Shown here in pieces: positions 8,534 through 19,041 of a DNA stretch of 64,000 bases. The stretch is from Methylobacterium sp. DB0501. Its GTDB lineage: Bacteria > Pseudomonadota > Alphaproteobacteria > Rhizobiales > Beijerinckiaceae. Within the stretch, counting starts at the first letter, position 1. Every line of letters begins with the position of its first letter. Location of the stretch: NCBI RefSeq assembly GCF_011043735.1, contig NZ_JAAKGV010000003.1, positions 186,001-250,000 on the forward strand, read 5' to 3'. Under the pieces are notes generated by a model. The model ran no database searches and had not been told where the DNA came from. It saw nothing but the letters and a program-made list of their open reading frames with translations. A program made the position numbers and the translations under genes.

Positions 8534-9127
8534 TCAGAACTTCTCCTCGATCAGCGCATCGGCCTCCGGCCGCGGCTCCGCGCGCTGGACCGCCGCGCGC
8601 AGCATCGGCACCACCTGACCCGGCTCCTCGGCGACGAGGTAGCTGAGATCCAGCCCCTCGCGGATGAAGCCGGTGCGGCGCATGTGGTCGAGGAGGGCGA
8701 GGAAGGGGGTCCAGAAATCCGCCACCGAGAGCAGCAGGATCGGCTTGGCGTGCTGGCCGAGCTGCGACCAGGTCATCTGCTCGACCAGCTCCTCCAGGGT
8801 GCCGATGCCGCCCGGCATCGCCACGAAGGCGTCGGAGCGGTCGAACATCAGCTTCTTGCGGGTGTGCATGTCGGAGACCACGATGGTCTCCTGCACGTCG
8901 TCGAGCATGCGCTCGCGCGATTTCAGGAAGTCCGGGATGATGCCGGTGACGTGGCCGCCATGGTCGAGCACGGCCCGCGCCACCGTGCCCATCAGCCCGA
9001 CATTGCCGCCGCCATAGACCAGGGCGATGCCGGCCTCCGCCAGGTGGCGCCCGAGCGCCCGCGCCGCCGCCTCGAAGACCGGATCGGTGCCGAATCCCGA
9101 GCCGCAATACACGCAAACCGTCCGCAT
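8534..9127 (-). CDS. LOG family protein (cytokinin riboside 5'-monophosphate phosphoribohydrolase-like, TIGR00730)
   Basis: A 197-residue Rossmann-like enzyme. The nucleotide-binding motifs are intact: YGGGNVGLMG near the N-terminus and the family signature PGGIGTLEELVE, with catalytic Arg/Glu expected around KKLMFDRSDAFVAMPGG. LOG proteins split N6-modified AMP into base and ribose 5-phosphate, or act more generally as nucleotide 5'-monophosphate nucleosidases. In a plant-associated genus such as Methylobacterium this can bear on cytokinin release, but that is inference. The ATG at 9125-9127 opens directly at the conserved RTVCVYCGSG. Confidence 0.92.
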   Translation of the reverse strand: MRTVCVYCGSGFGTDPVFEAAARALGRHLAEAGIALVYGGGNVGLMGTVARAVLDHGGHVTGIIPDFLKSRERMLDDVQETIVVSDMHTRKKLMFDRSDAFVAMPGGIGTLEELVEQMTWSQLGQHAKPILLLSVADFWTPFLALLDHMRRTGFIREGLDLSYLVAEEPGQVVPMLRAAVQRAEPRPEADALIEEKF

Positions 9128-9332
9128 CGAGTCTCCGCACCGTTCGCAGCCGAAACCGGCCGTTATCACGCAAGATTCCGGCCGAGCCGCGCGATTCGCG
9201 CCGCGTGGTCTCGACCGGCCAGTCCTGTTAATATGACGGCGATGGCGCGGACGTGTCGACCGGAGGCGAAAGGTCGCGCGGCCACATACGACGCCGTGAC
9301 CCCGGAGGACCCGTGAGCGGGAGTGTTGCGCC

Positions 9333-10721
9333 ATGACGACCGAGTTTCGGACGATCGAGTTGCGCCGGGGCCTCGTCCTCGCCTCCGTGGGCGTCGTTGC
9401 CGGGTTCGTGCTCATCGGCGTCGCAGCGAGCGGCACGCGCCTGTTCTCGCTCTCCACGCCGGACGCCCCGCCCGCCGGGACCTCCGCCCCGACCCCTCTC
9501 GCCGCCCTTCCGGCGGAGCCGGCCGGACCCGGGATACCTCCGGCGGAGCCGGGCCAGCCTGGATCGTCTCCGGCCATGCCGAAGGCCGAGGCGCCGGGGG
9601 CGCCGGCCTTCGACGTCATCCGGGTCGAGCCCGACGGCGCAAGCGTCCTCGCCGGACGCGGTCGCCCCGGGGCCGTGATCGAGGTCCTGCGCGACGGTGC
9701 GCCCTACGCCCGCACCAAGGCCGATGAGGCCGGCAACTTCGCCCTGGTGCCGCCGGTCCTGCCGCCGGGCAGCCACGAGATCACCCTGCGCAGCACCGCG
9801 CCGGACGGCACCACGGCCTCGAGCCAGGCCAGCGCCGTGGTGGTGGTGGCGCAGGACCGCCGCACCAAGCCCCTCGTCGCCGTGACGGCGCCCGGCCGTC
9901 CGACCGCCGTGCTGTCGCTGCCGGACAAGTCCCCGGCGGGGGAGGCCAGAACGCTCGCTGAGGGCGCCAAGCCGCAGGCCAACGACGCCAAGCCGCAGGC
10001 CAACGACGCCGAGCCGCAGGCCAAGGACGTCGTTAAGTCCGACACCCCGCAGCCCGGCCCGGCGCCGGTCAAGGTCGTCGGCATCGATGCCGAGGCGGGC
10101 GGGCGGCTCTACGTGATGGCGCAGGGCGCCCCGAAGGCGGATCTGCGCCTCTACCTCAACGACACGCTGGTGGCGCCCGGAAAGGCGGGGCCGGACGGCC
10201 GCGTCGCCTTCACGATCGGGCGCGGGGTCAAGCCGGGCGATTACCGGGTGCGGGTCGATCAGGTCGATCCCGCCTCCGGCGCGGTCAAGACCCGCGCCGA
10301 GACCGCCTTTGCGGTGCCGGCGTCGCTCGGCCCGGCCCCCGCCGACGCCCCGGGCCGTCCGCCCGCGACGGGCGGCACCCCGGCCCAGACGAGTGCGGGC
10401 GCTCGGCCGGCGCCCGGTTCCCCGAATGCGACGGCCTCCACCCCCGGCCGAGCGCCGGGCGCGGAGGCGGCGCCCGGTCCCGCCGCCACCGAGCCCGGCA
10501 CGGTGTTCGTGCCCGGCATCAGCACCGCGACGGTCACCCGCGGCGACAACCTGTGGAGCATCAGCCGCAAGACCTACGGCAAGGGCCTGCGCTACACCGT
10601 GATCTTCGACGCCAACCAGGGCCAGATCCGCGATCCGAACCGGATCTACCCGGGCCAGGTCTTCGTGCTGCCCGGCGAGGCGCCGATGGGGCAGCGGCAG
10701 GTGCCGGGCGGCCCGGGCTGA
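9333..10721 (+). CDS. LysM domain cell-envelope protein with Pro/Ala-rich stalk
   Basis: A 462-residue protein. A membrane anchor or uncleaved signal (GLVLASVGVVAGFVLIGVAA) is followed by a Pro/Ala-rich linker, an Ig/carboxypeptidase-like repeat (VLRDGAPYARTKADEAGNFA), a second similar module (LYLNDTLVAPGKAGPDGRVA) and, after another Pro/Ala stretch, a C-terminal LysM domain (about 395-447: VTRGDNLWSISRKTYGKG and IYPGQVFVLP). LysM binds N-acetylglucosamine in peptidoglycan, so the protein probably tethers inner membrane to cell wall. Three 21-bp repeats in the middle encode the heptad KPQANDA twice and a variant. Confidence 0.85.
   Translation: MTTEFRTIELRRGLVLASVGVVAGFVLIGVAASGTRLFSLSTPDAPPAGTSAPTPLAALPAEPAGPGIPPAEPGQPGSSPAMPKAEAPGAPAFDVIRVEPDGASVLAGRGRPGAVIEVLRDGAPYARTKADEAGNFALVPPVLPPGSHEITLRSTAPDGTTASSQASAVVVVAQDRRTKPLVAVTAPGRPTAVLSLPDKSPAGEARTLAEGAKPQANDAKPQANDAEPQAKDVVKSDTPQPGPAPVKVVGIDAEAGGRLYVMAQGAPKADLRLYLNDTLVAPGKAGPDGRVAFTIGRGVKPGDYRVRVDQVDPASGAVKTRAETAFAVPASLGPAPADAPGRPPATGGTPAQTSAGARPAPGSPNATASTPGRAPGAEAAPGPAATEPGTVFVPGISTATVTRGDNLWSISRKTYGKGLRYTVIFDANQGQIRDPNRIYPGQVFVLPGEAPMGQRQVPGGPG
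9966..10028 (+). repeat. Three 21-bp in-frame tandem repeats in the LysM protein gene
   Basis: Units at 9966-9986, 9987-10007 and 10008-10028; the first two are identical (GCCAAGCCGCAGGCCAACGA plus C), the third differs at a few bases. They encode seven-residue A(K/E)PQA(N/K)D repeats in the linker and probably vary in number between strains. Confidence 0.85.
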
Positions 10722-10822
10722 GAACCGTCACCCCGACCGCAGGCCCGGGCCGCGTCGGACGCGCTGTCTCCCTGTCGCATCCTGGCCTATATGCGGCGCC
10801 GATCCCGTGCGGAACCGGTTCC

Positions 10823-12763
<1,941 letters not shown>

Positions 12764-12876
12764 CGCAGGCCCCGCGCCGATCGAACGATTGACGCGCGGC
12801 CACGCGCCTGCCATCCGCGGGCGCTGGACCGGCGCGCTCGCGGCCGGCGAAGGCCCGAGGACCGACCCGAGGACTC

Positions 12877-13590
12877 ATGACCGACCTGTTCGAGACGATC
12901 CGCCGCGTGCTGGTGCCGATCCACAAGGAGGGCTATCCCTTCATCGCGATCGGCATCGTGCTGACGGTGCTCGCCGGCACCTTCGTGCAGTTCTTCGGCT
13001 GGATCTTTCTGCTGCTGACGCTGTGGGTCTGCTACTTCTTCCGCGACCCCGAGCGGATCGTGCCGGTCGGCGACGGGCTGGTGATCTCGCCGGCCGACGG
13101 GCGGGTGAACCTGATCAGCACCGTGCTGCCCCCGGCCGAGCTCGACCTGCCCTCCGTGCCGATGCTGCGCATCTCGGTGTTCATGAACGTGTTCGACTGC
13201 CACGTGAACCGCGTGCCGGTCACCGGCCGGATCGACCAGGTCCACTACACCCCGGGCCTGTTCCTCAACGCCGAGCTCGACAAGGCGAGCGAGGACAACG
13301 AGCGCAACGGCCTCGTCATCGAGACCCGGCAGAACGGCGAGAGCGTCCGCATCGGCGTGGTGCAGATCGCCGGCCTCGTGGCGCGCCGCATCGTCGACTG
13401 GGTCAAGCCCGGCGACGACCTCACCGTCGGCGACCGCTTCGGCCTGATCCGCTTCGGGTCCCGCGTCGACGTCTACCTCCCGGCGGGCACCCGGGTGCTG
13501 GTCGGCCTCGGCCAGAAGGCGGTGGCCGGCGAGACCGTGCTCGCCGACCTGCGCGGGACCGGCCCGGTGCGGCAGTTCCGGCGCGTCTGA
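12877..13590 (+). CDS. psd: Phosphatidylserine decarboxylase proenzyme
   Basis: A 237-residue decarboxylase of the short, archaeal-type class common in alphaproteobacteria; it converts phosphatidylserine to phosphatidylethanolamine at the inner membrane. Two membrane segments near residues 24-52 are followed by [20 protein letters not shown] and [18 protein letters not shown]. The self-cleavage site that yields the pyruvoyl group is Gly194-Ser195 in [13 protein letters not shown]. It lies 16 bp upstream of pssA, which makes its substrate, so the two form an operon for PE synthesis. Confidence 0.95.
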   Translation: MTDLFETIRRVLVPIHKEGYPFIAIGIVLTVLAGTFVQFFGWIFLLLTLWVCYFFRDPERIVPVGDGLVISPADGRVNLISTVLPPAELDLPSVPMLRISVFMNVFDCHVNRVPVTGRIDQVHYTPGLFLNAELDKASEDNERNGLVIETRQNGESVRIGVVQIAGLVARRIVDWVKPGDDLTVGDRFGLIRFGSRVDVYLPAGTRVLVGLGQKAVAGETVLADLRGTGPVRQFRRV

Positions 13591-13606
13591 CAGGGGAGGA
13601 CCCTCG

Positions 13607-14458
13607 ATGGAAGACCTCTTCCCCCCCTTCGCGCCCGAGCCGAACGAGCCCAAATCGGTCGAGCCCAGATCGCGCCGCTTCAAGGCGGTGCCGGTGCGGA
13701 TGATCATCCCCAACATGATCACCCTGATGGCGGTCTGCCTCGGGCTCACCGCCGTGCGCCTCGCCTTCGAGGGCAAGTTCGAGCCGGCGGTGATCGCGAT
13801 CGTCGCCGCCGCGGTGCTCGACGGCGTCGACGGCCGGGTGGCGCGCCTGCTCAAGGGCACCTCGCGCTTCGGCGCCGAGCTGGATTCGCTCGCCGACTTC
13901 GTCAATTTCGGCTGCGCCCCGGCGCTGATCCTCTACACCTTCGCCCTGCACAACCTGAAATCGGTCGGCTGGATCGTCGCGCTGATCTTCGCCATCGCGA
14001 TGGCCCTGCGGCTGGCCCGCTTCAACGTGATGCTGGACGATCCCAACCGGCCGGAATGGAAGAAGGACTTCTTCGTCGGCATGCCGGCCCCGGCCGGCGC
14101 GCTGACGGTGATGCTGCCGCTCTACCTGCACTTCCTCGGCTTCGAGATGTCGCCCGCCCTCGCCCCGGTGGCGCTGATCTACATGCTGGTGATCGCCCTC
14201 ATGGTGATCTCGACGGTGCCGACCTTCTCGGGCAAGACCGTCGGCAAGCGCGTGCCGCGGGAATACGTGCTGCCGATCTTCGTCGTGACGGTGGCGGCGT
14301 TCGGGCTCTTGATCAGCTTCCCGTTCGAGATCCTGGCGCTCCTGAGCCTCGGCTACCTCTGCGCGATCCCGATCGGCGCCAACCAGTACCGGCGCAAGCT
14401 CAAGGCCGAGGCGGCGCAAGGACCCGCGGTGCCGGTCGACGAGGCGCCGGCGGCCTGA
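13607..14458 (+). CDS. pssA: CDP-diacylglycerol-serine O-phosphatidyltransferase
   Basis: A 283-residue membrane enzyme that joins CDP-diacylglycerol and serine to phosphatidylserine. The CDP-alcohol phosphatidyltransferase signature is complete: DGVDGRVARLLKGTSRFGAE followed by LDSLADF, i.e. D-x2-DG-x2-AR-x8-G-x3-D-x3-D with its metal-binding Asp residues. About eight hydrophobic helices follow the soluble N-terminus. The gene directly follows psd, the next enzyme of the pathway. A strong 18-bp hairpin 33 bp after the stop probably ends the operon. Confidence 0.96.
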   Translation: MEDLFPPFAPEPNEPKSVEPRSRRFKAVPVRMIIPNMITLMAVCLGLTAVRLAFEGKFEPAVIAIVAAAVLDGVDGRVARLLKGTSRFGAELDSLADFVNFGCAPALILYTFALHNLKSVGWIVALIFAIAMALRLARFNVMLDDPNRPEWKKDFFVGMPAPAGALTVMLPLYLHFLGFEMSPALAPVALIYMLVIALMVISTVPTFSGKTVGKRVPREYVLPIFVVTVAAFGLLISFPFEILALLSLGYLCAIPIGANQYRRKLKAEAAQGPAVPVDEAPAA

Positions 14459-14490
14459 GAGTCCGATCGGTCGGCCACCGATTTCGAACC

Positions 14491-14541
14491 CTCCATCGTC
14501 GTCCCGGGTTCCGCTTTCGCGGCCCCGGGACGACGATGGAG
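14491..14541. terminator. 18-bp hairpin downstream of psd-pssA
   Basis: CTCCATCGTCGTCCCGGG (14491-14508) and its exact reverse complement (14524-14541) flank a 15-nt loop. The GTCGTCCCGGG core with a CGCGGCC loop is the same dispersed motif found near 4850, 16075 and 56570, so this looks like a resident intergenic repeat that may serve as terminator for pssA and for the convergent tam gene. Confidence 0.7.
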
Positions 14542-14608
14542 AGAGACGTAGGCATGGGGGCCGAACGGACGGCCTCCTGCCTAATCAAACAGGCCCGGAG
14601 AGCAGTGT

Positions 14609-15382
14609 TCACACCCGCCGCGCCACGATGAACAGCCTCGGGAACGGCAGCAGCACCCGGCCGTCCTCCTGCATCGGATAGGCGTGGCGCAGGGCTGCCT
14701 CGTAGCGGGCGAGATAGGCGGCCTGCCCTTGCCCGTCGAGGGGGGCCAGGAACGGCCGCAAGCCCGTCGCGCGCACCCACTCGACGATGCCCCGATGACC
14801 CTGGAGCGGGTGGGTGTAGGTGGTGCGCCACAGATCGACGGTGCAGCCCGCCCGCGACAGCCAGGTATCGTAGTCCCGCACGCCGCCGAGCGTGGTGCGG
14901 GCGCCCGCGGCGCCGGCCAGCGCCTCGCGGAAGGGCGCCTCCTCCGCCACCTCCCGCATCAGCCGGTGCGACGGCTCGTCGAGGTTGTCCGGCATCTGCA
15001 CGGCGAGGCAGCCGCCCGGCGCCAGGAACCCGGCAAGGCGCGGCAGCAGGGTCTCGTGGTCGGGCAGCCAGTGCAGCACCGCGTTGGCGAAGATCAGGTC
15101 CGGCGCGGCATCGGGCGTCCACGCGGCGATGTCGGCCTCGGCGAAGGTGACGCCCGGCAGGGTCCGGCGCGCCTCCTCCAGCATCGCCGGCGAGGAATCG
15201 AGGCCGGTGATCGCGGCGTCGGGAAAGCGCGCTGCGAGGAGCGCCGTGCTGTTGCCCGGTCCGCAGCCGAGATCGACCGCCCGGGCCGGTGCGGTCAGGG
15301 GAACCCGCGACAGCAGGTCGGCCGATGGCCGTGTACGCTCGTCGGCGAATTTCAGGTACTGGCCCGCATCCCAATCCATCAT
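14609..15382 (-). CDS. tam: Trans-aconitate 2-methyltransferase (SAM-dependent)
   Basis: A 257-residue class I methyltransferase, the exact usual length of Tam. The opening [20 protein letters not shown] with DLLSRVPL is characteristic of the family, followed by the SAM-binding motif [16 protein letters not shown], acidic [13 protein letters not shown], and [19 protein letters not shown]. It methylates trans-aconitate, an isomer that blocks aconitase, and thus detoxifies it in the cytoplasm. GGGGAG precedes the tandem ATG ATG start. The divergent neighbour is mscL, 114 bp away. Confidence 0.93.
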   Translation of the reverse strand: MMDWDAGQYLKFADERTRPSADLLSRVPLTAPARAVDLGCGPGNSTALLAARFPDAAITGLDSSPAMLEEARRTLPGVTFAEADIAAWTPDAAPDLIFANAVLHWLPDHETLLPRLAGFLAPGGCLAVQMPDNLDEPSHRLMREVAEEAPFREALAGAAGARTTLGGVRDYDTWLSRAGCTVDLWRTTYTHPLQGHRGIVEWVRATGLRPFLAPLDGQGQAAYLARYEAALRHAYPMQEDGRVLLPFPRLFIVARRV

Positions 15383-15496
15383 CGGACGACTCCCCGCCGC
15401 GCTTCTCCGCCCCAGCTTAACCGGGATCGGTCCGCCTGCGCGACGCCGTGCCGTGCGCGGCAGGCCAGCCCGGACGGAAAGCCCCGCGGAGACGGC

Positions 15497-15907
15497 ATGC
15501 TCGAGGAATTCAAGAAATTCGCCCTGCGGGGCAACGTCGTCGATCTGGCGATCGGCGTGGTGATCGGCGCGGCCTTCGGCGCCATCGTCACCTCGCTGGT
15601 GCAGGACGTCATCATGCCGACCGTCGGCGCGATCACCGGCGGGCTCGACTTCTCGAACTATTACCTGCCGCTGTCCTCCAAGGTGCAGACCGGCCTGTCC
15701 TACGCGGAGGCCAAGAAGCAGGGGGCGGTGATCGGTTACGGCCAGTTCATCACCGTGGCGCTGAACTTCCTGATCGTCGCCTTCGTGCTGTTCCTGGCGA
15801 TCCGGGCCATGAACCAGCTGGTGCGGCGCGAGGAGGAGAAGAAGGAGGATCCGGCCGAGGTGAAGGTGCTCACGGAGATCCGGGACCTGCTGGCGGCGCG
15901 GCGATAA
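15497..15907 (+). CDS. mscL: Large-conductance mechanosensitive channel
   Basis: A 136-residue channel subunit. The N-terminal amphipathic helix [19 protein letters not shown] leads into TM1 ([19 protein letters not shown]), a periplasmic loop and TM2 ([20 protein letters not shown]), then a charged cytoplasmic helix ending in [12 protein letters not shown]. The homopentamer opens under membrane tension to release solutes on osmotic down-shock. Length and motifs match the family exactly. It is monocistronic. Confidence 0.97.
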   Translation: MLEEFKKFALRGNVVDLAIGVVIGAAFGAIVTSLVQDVIMPTVGAITGGLDFSNYYLPLSSKVQTGLSYAEAKKQGAVIGYGQFITVALNFLIVAFVLFLAIRAMNQLVRREEEKKEDPAEVKVLTEIRDLLAARR

Positions 15908-16256
15908 AGGGTCCGAACACCTGTCGGCGCGCCGGCGGTCGGAGGCTCGCCCTCCGCGACCGCCTCGTACGACTTCCGAATGTCGGCTTCGCTCAAGCGC
16001 GTGGAGCCTCCGGCTCCACCGCGCGGGTTGGTGAGACGAAGTCCGGAAAATCCCTTCCGGACTTCGTCTCACAGGGTCGTCCGGGGGCCGCGACGCGGAT
16101 CCCGCGATGCGGACATGCAGATGTGAGAGGAGAAAGCGGCGCGCCGCTCACCTCTTTCCGCATCGCCTGCGCGCCTGGATCCCGGGCTCTCGCCTTCGGC
16201 AAGTCCCGGAATGCCGCGGAGGGTTTCAGGTCCGAAGCGCAGGCTCCGCCGGAGCC
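15908..16256. other. Intergenic region filled with dispersed repeats
   Basis: 349 bp without a gene. It contains a member of the variable-arm hairpin family (about 15966-16072), a second small hairpin GTGGAGCC/GGCTCCAC embedded in it (16000-16018), a GTCGTCCGGGGGCCGCG piece (16076-16092) and a copy of the CCCGGGCTCTCGCCTTCGG element (16181-16230) also present at 56677-56722. The last element runs to within 30 bp of the 3' end of the NepR-like gene. Confidence 0.75.
16031..16072. repeat. Variable-arm hairpin repeat, copy 1
   Basis: GTGAGACGAAGTCCGGAA (16031-16048), a 6-nt loop and the exact reverse complement (16055-16072). The flank TCGCTCAAGCGCG ... CCGCGCGGGTTGGTGA upstream is shared with copies at 35180-35219 and 62396-62435, but here a 19-nt inverted repeat is inserted in it. 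Confidence 0.85.
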
Positions 16257-16538
16257 TCACCGCTTCCCCGGCGACGTCGTCCCGGGCGAGGCCCCGGGCA
16301 AGTCCCGCAGGATGTCCTTCAAGGCATCCTCCACCGCCTCGCGGCCGGTATCGTGGGCTTTCAGCCGGCCTTCGAGGCGGCGCAGCTGGGGGGTGAATTC
16401 CGGCGGCAGGCCCGGGTCGCCGAGGTAGTCCGGTTTCTCCGCCTCGGCATTGTAGGTCGAGCGGAGCTGCTGCCCGAGGTGCTCGCGCACCGGCTTGGGC
16501 AGCGGGGCGTCGTGGTTCTCGTGCGGGTCGGAAGGCAT
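16257..16538 (-). CDS. NepR-like anti-sigma factor
   Basis: A 93-residue acidic/basic protein. The core VREHLGQQLRSTYNAEAE, then PDYLGDPGLPPEFTPQLRRLEGRL resembles NepR, the small anti-sigma factor that holds the general stress sigma factor EcfG until phosphorylated PhyR sequesters it. It shares R-x-HLG-x-QLR-x-TY with the N-terminal extension of the sigma factor encoded about 1 kb away. The middle linker differs from canonical NepR (longer, with Gly-Asp-Pro-Gly), so it may be a paralogue with altered binding. The ATG at 16536-16538 is the first start before the conserved part. No PhyR gene is visible in the window. Confidence 0.6.
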   Translation of the reverse strand: MPSDPHENHDAPLPKPVREHLGQQLRSTYNAEAEKPDYLGDPGLPPEFTPQLRRLEGRLKAHDTGREAVEDALKDILRDLPGASPGTTSPGKR

Positions 16539-16679
16539 CGGGATCCGTATCGTTGCAGTATCGCGGCGCGGCAGGCGGGCCGCCGACGCCCGTCTCGAAG
16601 CAAAACGGCGATCGCGACGGTTTCGTTGCAGGATTTCGCGCAACGGTGGAACAGATTTTGCAACGTCCGGACGCAAGAA

Positions 16680-16702
16680 AGCCCCGGCGCAGGGCCGGGG
16701 CT
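16680..16702 (-). terminator. Rho-independent terminator of the DUF1236 gene
   Basis: AGCCCCGGC (16680-16688), a 5-nt loop and GCCGGGGCT (16694-16702). On the minus strand the hairpin is followed by TTTCTTGCG, so it fits termination of the gene that ends at 16746. Confidence 0.8.
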
Positions 16703-16745
16703 TCCCGAAAGTCGGCCGCACCGCCCGGAGGCGGCGCGCACGCGA

Positions 16746-17156
16746 TCAGTCGATGACCTGCACGATGCGACGGGTGCCCGGATCGACCAGCACCACGCGG
16801 TCGTTGACCACGGTGTAGCGGCGGCCGCGGATGCCGTAATCGGAGGGAACCTCGTAGTAGCTCACGCCCGAGGACGGCAGCACGGTGCCGACGCGGACAT
16901 CGCCGTCCCAGTCGTACGAACGGTGCTGACGCACGGCGTAGGAGCGGAAGCGCGGACGGTCGTCGACGCCGAGCAGGCCACCGACCGCACCCGTCGCGGC
17001 CCCGACCGCGCCACCGACGATCGCGCCGACCGGGCCGGCCGCATCCGCACCCTCCTCGGCGCCGCGCTGGGCGCCGCCGATCAGGCCCTGAGCGTGGGCA
17101 GCCATCGGCAGGGACAGGGCAAGGGCGGCAGCGGCCAGAATGGTCTTGGTCTTCAT
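16746..17156 (-). CDS. Exported glycine-zipper protein with DUF1236 domain
   Basis: A 136-residue protein with a signal peptide (KTKTILAAAALALSLPMAA, cleavage after AHA). Next comes a Gly-rich zipper (GAIVGGAVGAATGAVGGLLG, about 50-70) that could insert in a membrane, and a C-terminal DUF1236 domain with VPSDYGIRGRRYTVVNDR and VLVDPGTRRIVQVID. DUF1236 proteins are abundant in Methylobacterium and Bradyrhizobium; the function is unknown, but an envelope stress role is plausible given the near-consensus EcfG promoter in front. The start at 17154-17156 is backed by a GGAGA ribosome site. Confidence 0.85.
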   Translation of the reverse strand: MKTKTILAAAALALSLPMAAHAQGLIGGAQRGAEEGADAAGPVGAIVGGAVGAATGAVGGLLGVDDRPRFRSYAVRQHRSYDWDGDVRVGTVLPSSGVSYYEVPSDYGIRGRRYTVVNDRVVLVDPGTRRIVQVID

Positions 17157-17217
17157 CGAATCGATCTCCGTTTCGTCCAATCCACCCCGGTCGAGCGGGG
17201 CAGCTCTCGGGGGTGGT

Positions 17218-17242
17218 AACGTCGCTGTCGGCGAAACGGTTC
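17218..17242 (-). promoter_or_regulatory. Near-consensus EcfG (general stress) promoter
   Basis: On the minus strand TGAAC, 17 nt, then CGTT: the boxes lie at 17239-17242 (GAAC; the T before it differs from consensus GGAAC) and 17218-17221. It is placed about 62 bp upstream of the DUF1236 start and points to it. Consensus from published alphaproteobacterial EcfG regulons is GGAAC-N16/17-CGTT. Confidence 0.55.
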
Positions 17243-17306
17243 AATCGATTCGGCAGAAATGTCGCGCTGCCCTGCGGGAGTACTCTGCAGGGCTTGGGTG
17301 CCCGGG

Positions 17307-18029
17307 TCAGGCGTCCTTCGGCATCGCCGACTGGATCAGCCGGTCGGTGCCGAGATCTTCCTCGTCGTAGCCCAGAAGTTCCGCCAGCCGGCCGCGGGCG
17401 CGGCTGACCCGGCTCTTCACGGTGCCGACCTTGCAGCCCATGATCGCCGCCGCCTCCTCGTAGGAGACGCCCTCGGCGCCGACGAGCACCAGGGCCTCGC
17501 GCTGGTCCGGCGGCAGCTTGGCGAGCGCGCTCTGCAGGTCCTCGACGTCGAGGCGGTCGCCCTGGTGCGGAGCGGTGGCGAGCCGCGCCGCGTAGGAGCC
17601 GTCCTGGTCCTCGACTTCGCGCACCCGCTTGCGGTGGTCGGAGTAGAAGATGTTGCGCAGGATGGTGAACAGCCAGGCGTTCAGGTTGGTGCCGGCCTGG
17701 AACCGGGCCCGGTGCTGCCAGCCTTTCAGGAGCGTGTCCTGGACCAGGTCGTCGGCCCGGGCCGGATTGCTGGTGAGCGAGAGCGCGAAGGCCCGCAGGG
17801 ACGGCACCGCCTGGAGCAGCCCGTCGCGGAATTCCGGCAGGACGATCTCGCCCTGCGCCTTGAGCGCCGCCTCCAGGCGCGCGATCAGGTCGGCGAACCG
17901 GTTGTCCGGATCGGCGTCGCCCAGGGCCTCGTAGGTCGCCCGGAGCTGGGTGCCGAGATGCGACCGGATGCTGGCCGAGAGGCCGGGGCGCAGCTCGGCC
18001 GACGGATTCGGGGCGGTGTCTCGCGTCAT
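17307..18029 (-). CDS. NepR-EcfG fusion: general stress ECF sigma factor with N-terminal anti-sigma-like segment
   Basis: A 240-residue protein. Residues about 15-55 (SASIRSHLGTQLRATYEALG, then DADPDNRFADLIARLEAAL) copy the NepR core with its usual P-D/N-RF-x-x-L-x-x-L turn. From about 70 on it is an EcfG-type (ECF15) sigma factor: region 2 with ARADDLVQDTLLKGWQHRAR, FQAGTNLNAWLFTILRNIFY and SDHRKRVREVEDQDG, then region 4 with LPPDQREALVLVGAEGVSYE and GCKVGTVKSRVSRARGRLAE. It should direct RNA polymerase to GGAAC/CGTT promoters. The fused segment could keep region 2-4 closed in cis. The ATG at 18027-18029 has GAGAG upstream. No sequence gap or frameshift separates the two parts. Confidence 0.85.
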   Translation of the reverse strand: MTRDTAPNPSAELRPGLSASIRSHLGTQLRATYEALGDADPDNRFADLIARLEAALKAQGEIVLPEFRDGLLQAVPSLRAFALSLTSNPARADDLVQDTLLKGWQHRARFQAGTNLNAWLFTILRNIFYSDHRKRVREVEDQDGSYAARLATAPHQGDRLDVEDLQSALAKLPPDQREALVLVGAEGVSYEEAAAIMGCKVGTVKSRVSRARGRLAELLGYDEEDLGTDRLIQSAMPKDA

Positions 18030-18145
18030 GGCTCTCGCGTCTGCCTGCCTGAGGAGGAAGATGGGCCCGGGGGCCGCGACCGGAAAGGGCGAGCTTAGCG
18101 AGAAACGGACCGTAACGGATAGAGCCGCGACGCCACGGTGCGGAT

Positions 18146-18937
18146 TCAGCCCCCGGCGCCGGCCCCGGCCTCGTCGCCGTCCGGCACGCCGAGGCGGAAG
18201 GCCAGCACTTCGCCCGGGGCGAGGTCGGTCCAGTTCTCGTCGCGGGTCAGCGGCCGGGTCGCCACCACGGTCACGATGTCGTCGGGCGTGGTCTCTTCCG
18301 CGAAATCGACCCGCCAATCCTCGTCGATGAGCGTCGCGGTGCCGAACGGCGCCCGGCGGGTGAGGGTGCAGAGGCGCTTGCCGCAATGGGCGTAGAGCGT
18401 GCGGCTGTCCGACAGGAGCATGTTGAACACCCCGAGGCCGTGCAGCTCGCCGCAGAGCTCGCGCACCGCCCCGTCGAGGCAGGTCGGCTTCGGCAGCGTG
18501 CTCCATCGCTCCTCGAGCTTCCCCAGCATCCAGCAGAAGGCGTGCTCGCTGTCGGTGGTGCCGACGGGCTTGAAGCGCCCGAGCTTGAGGCGCTTCACGC
18601 CCTTCAGCTGGCCGTTATGCGCGAAGGTGAAGGTGCGGCCCCACAATTCGCGGCTGAAGGGATGGGTGTTCTCCAGGGCCACCCGGCCGCGATTGGCCCG
18701 GCGGACATGGGCGATCACGATCCGGCTCTTGATCGGGTATCGCCGCAACAGCCGGGCGATCTCCGAGCGGGCGCTCGGCTCCGGATCGTGGAAGCTGCGG
18801 CTCCCGCGGCCTTCGTAGAACGAGATGCCCCAGCCGTCCTGATGCGGGCCGGTCTCGCCCCCGCGGCGCGCCAGGCCCGCGAAGCTGAAGCGGATATCGG
18901 TCGGGACGTTGGCGCTCATGCCGAGCAATTCGCACAT
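18146..18937 (-). CDS. Class II glutamine amidotransferase (YafJ-like)
   Basis: A 263-residue protein starting [12 protein letters not shown]; Cys2 becomes the N-terminal nucleophile after Met removal. Other Ntn motifs are [36 protein letters not shown] with the oxyanion and substrate Arg, FAHNGQLKG and the TDSEHAF loop. The fold hydrolyses glutamine or a gamma-glutamyl amide. No synthase domain is attached and no partner gene is adjacent, so the acceptor is unknown. The upstream ATG-less extension to 19030 is not conserved-looking. Confidence 0.9.
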   Translation of the reverse strand: MCELLGMSANVPTDIRFSFAGLARRGGETGPHQDGWGISFYEGRGSRSFHDPEPSARSEIARLLRRYPIKSRIVIAHVRRANRGRVALENTHPFSRELWGRTFTFAHNGQLKGVKRLKLGRFKPVGTTDSEHAFCWMLGKLEERWSTLPKPTCLDGAVRELCGELHGLGVFNMLLSDSRTLYAHCGKRLCTLTRRAPFGTATLIDEDWRVDFAEETTPDDIVTVVATRPLTRDENWTDLAPGEVLAFRLGVPDGDEAGAGAGG

Positions 18938-19041
18938 GGAGGCCGTTATAGCGCCGCGCCGGTGAGCGGGGAGTGAACGACGCTGCCTATCCTTCGGGCA
19001 GGCGATGCCCGAAACCGGCCACCGACCCATCGTTCAAAGAG

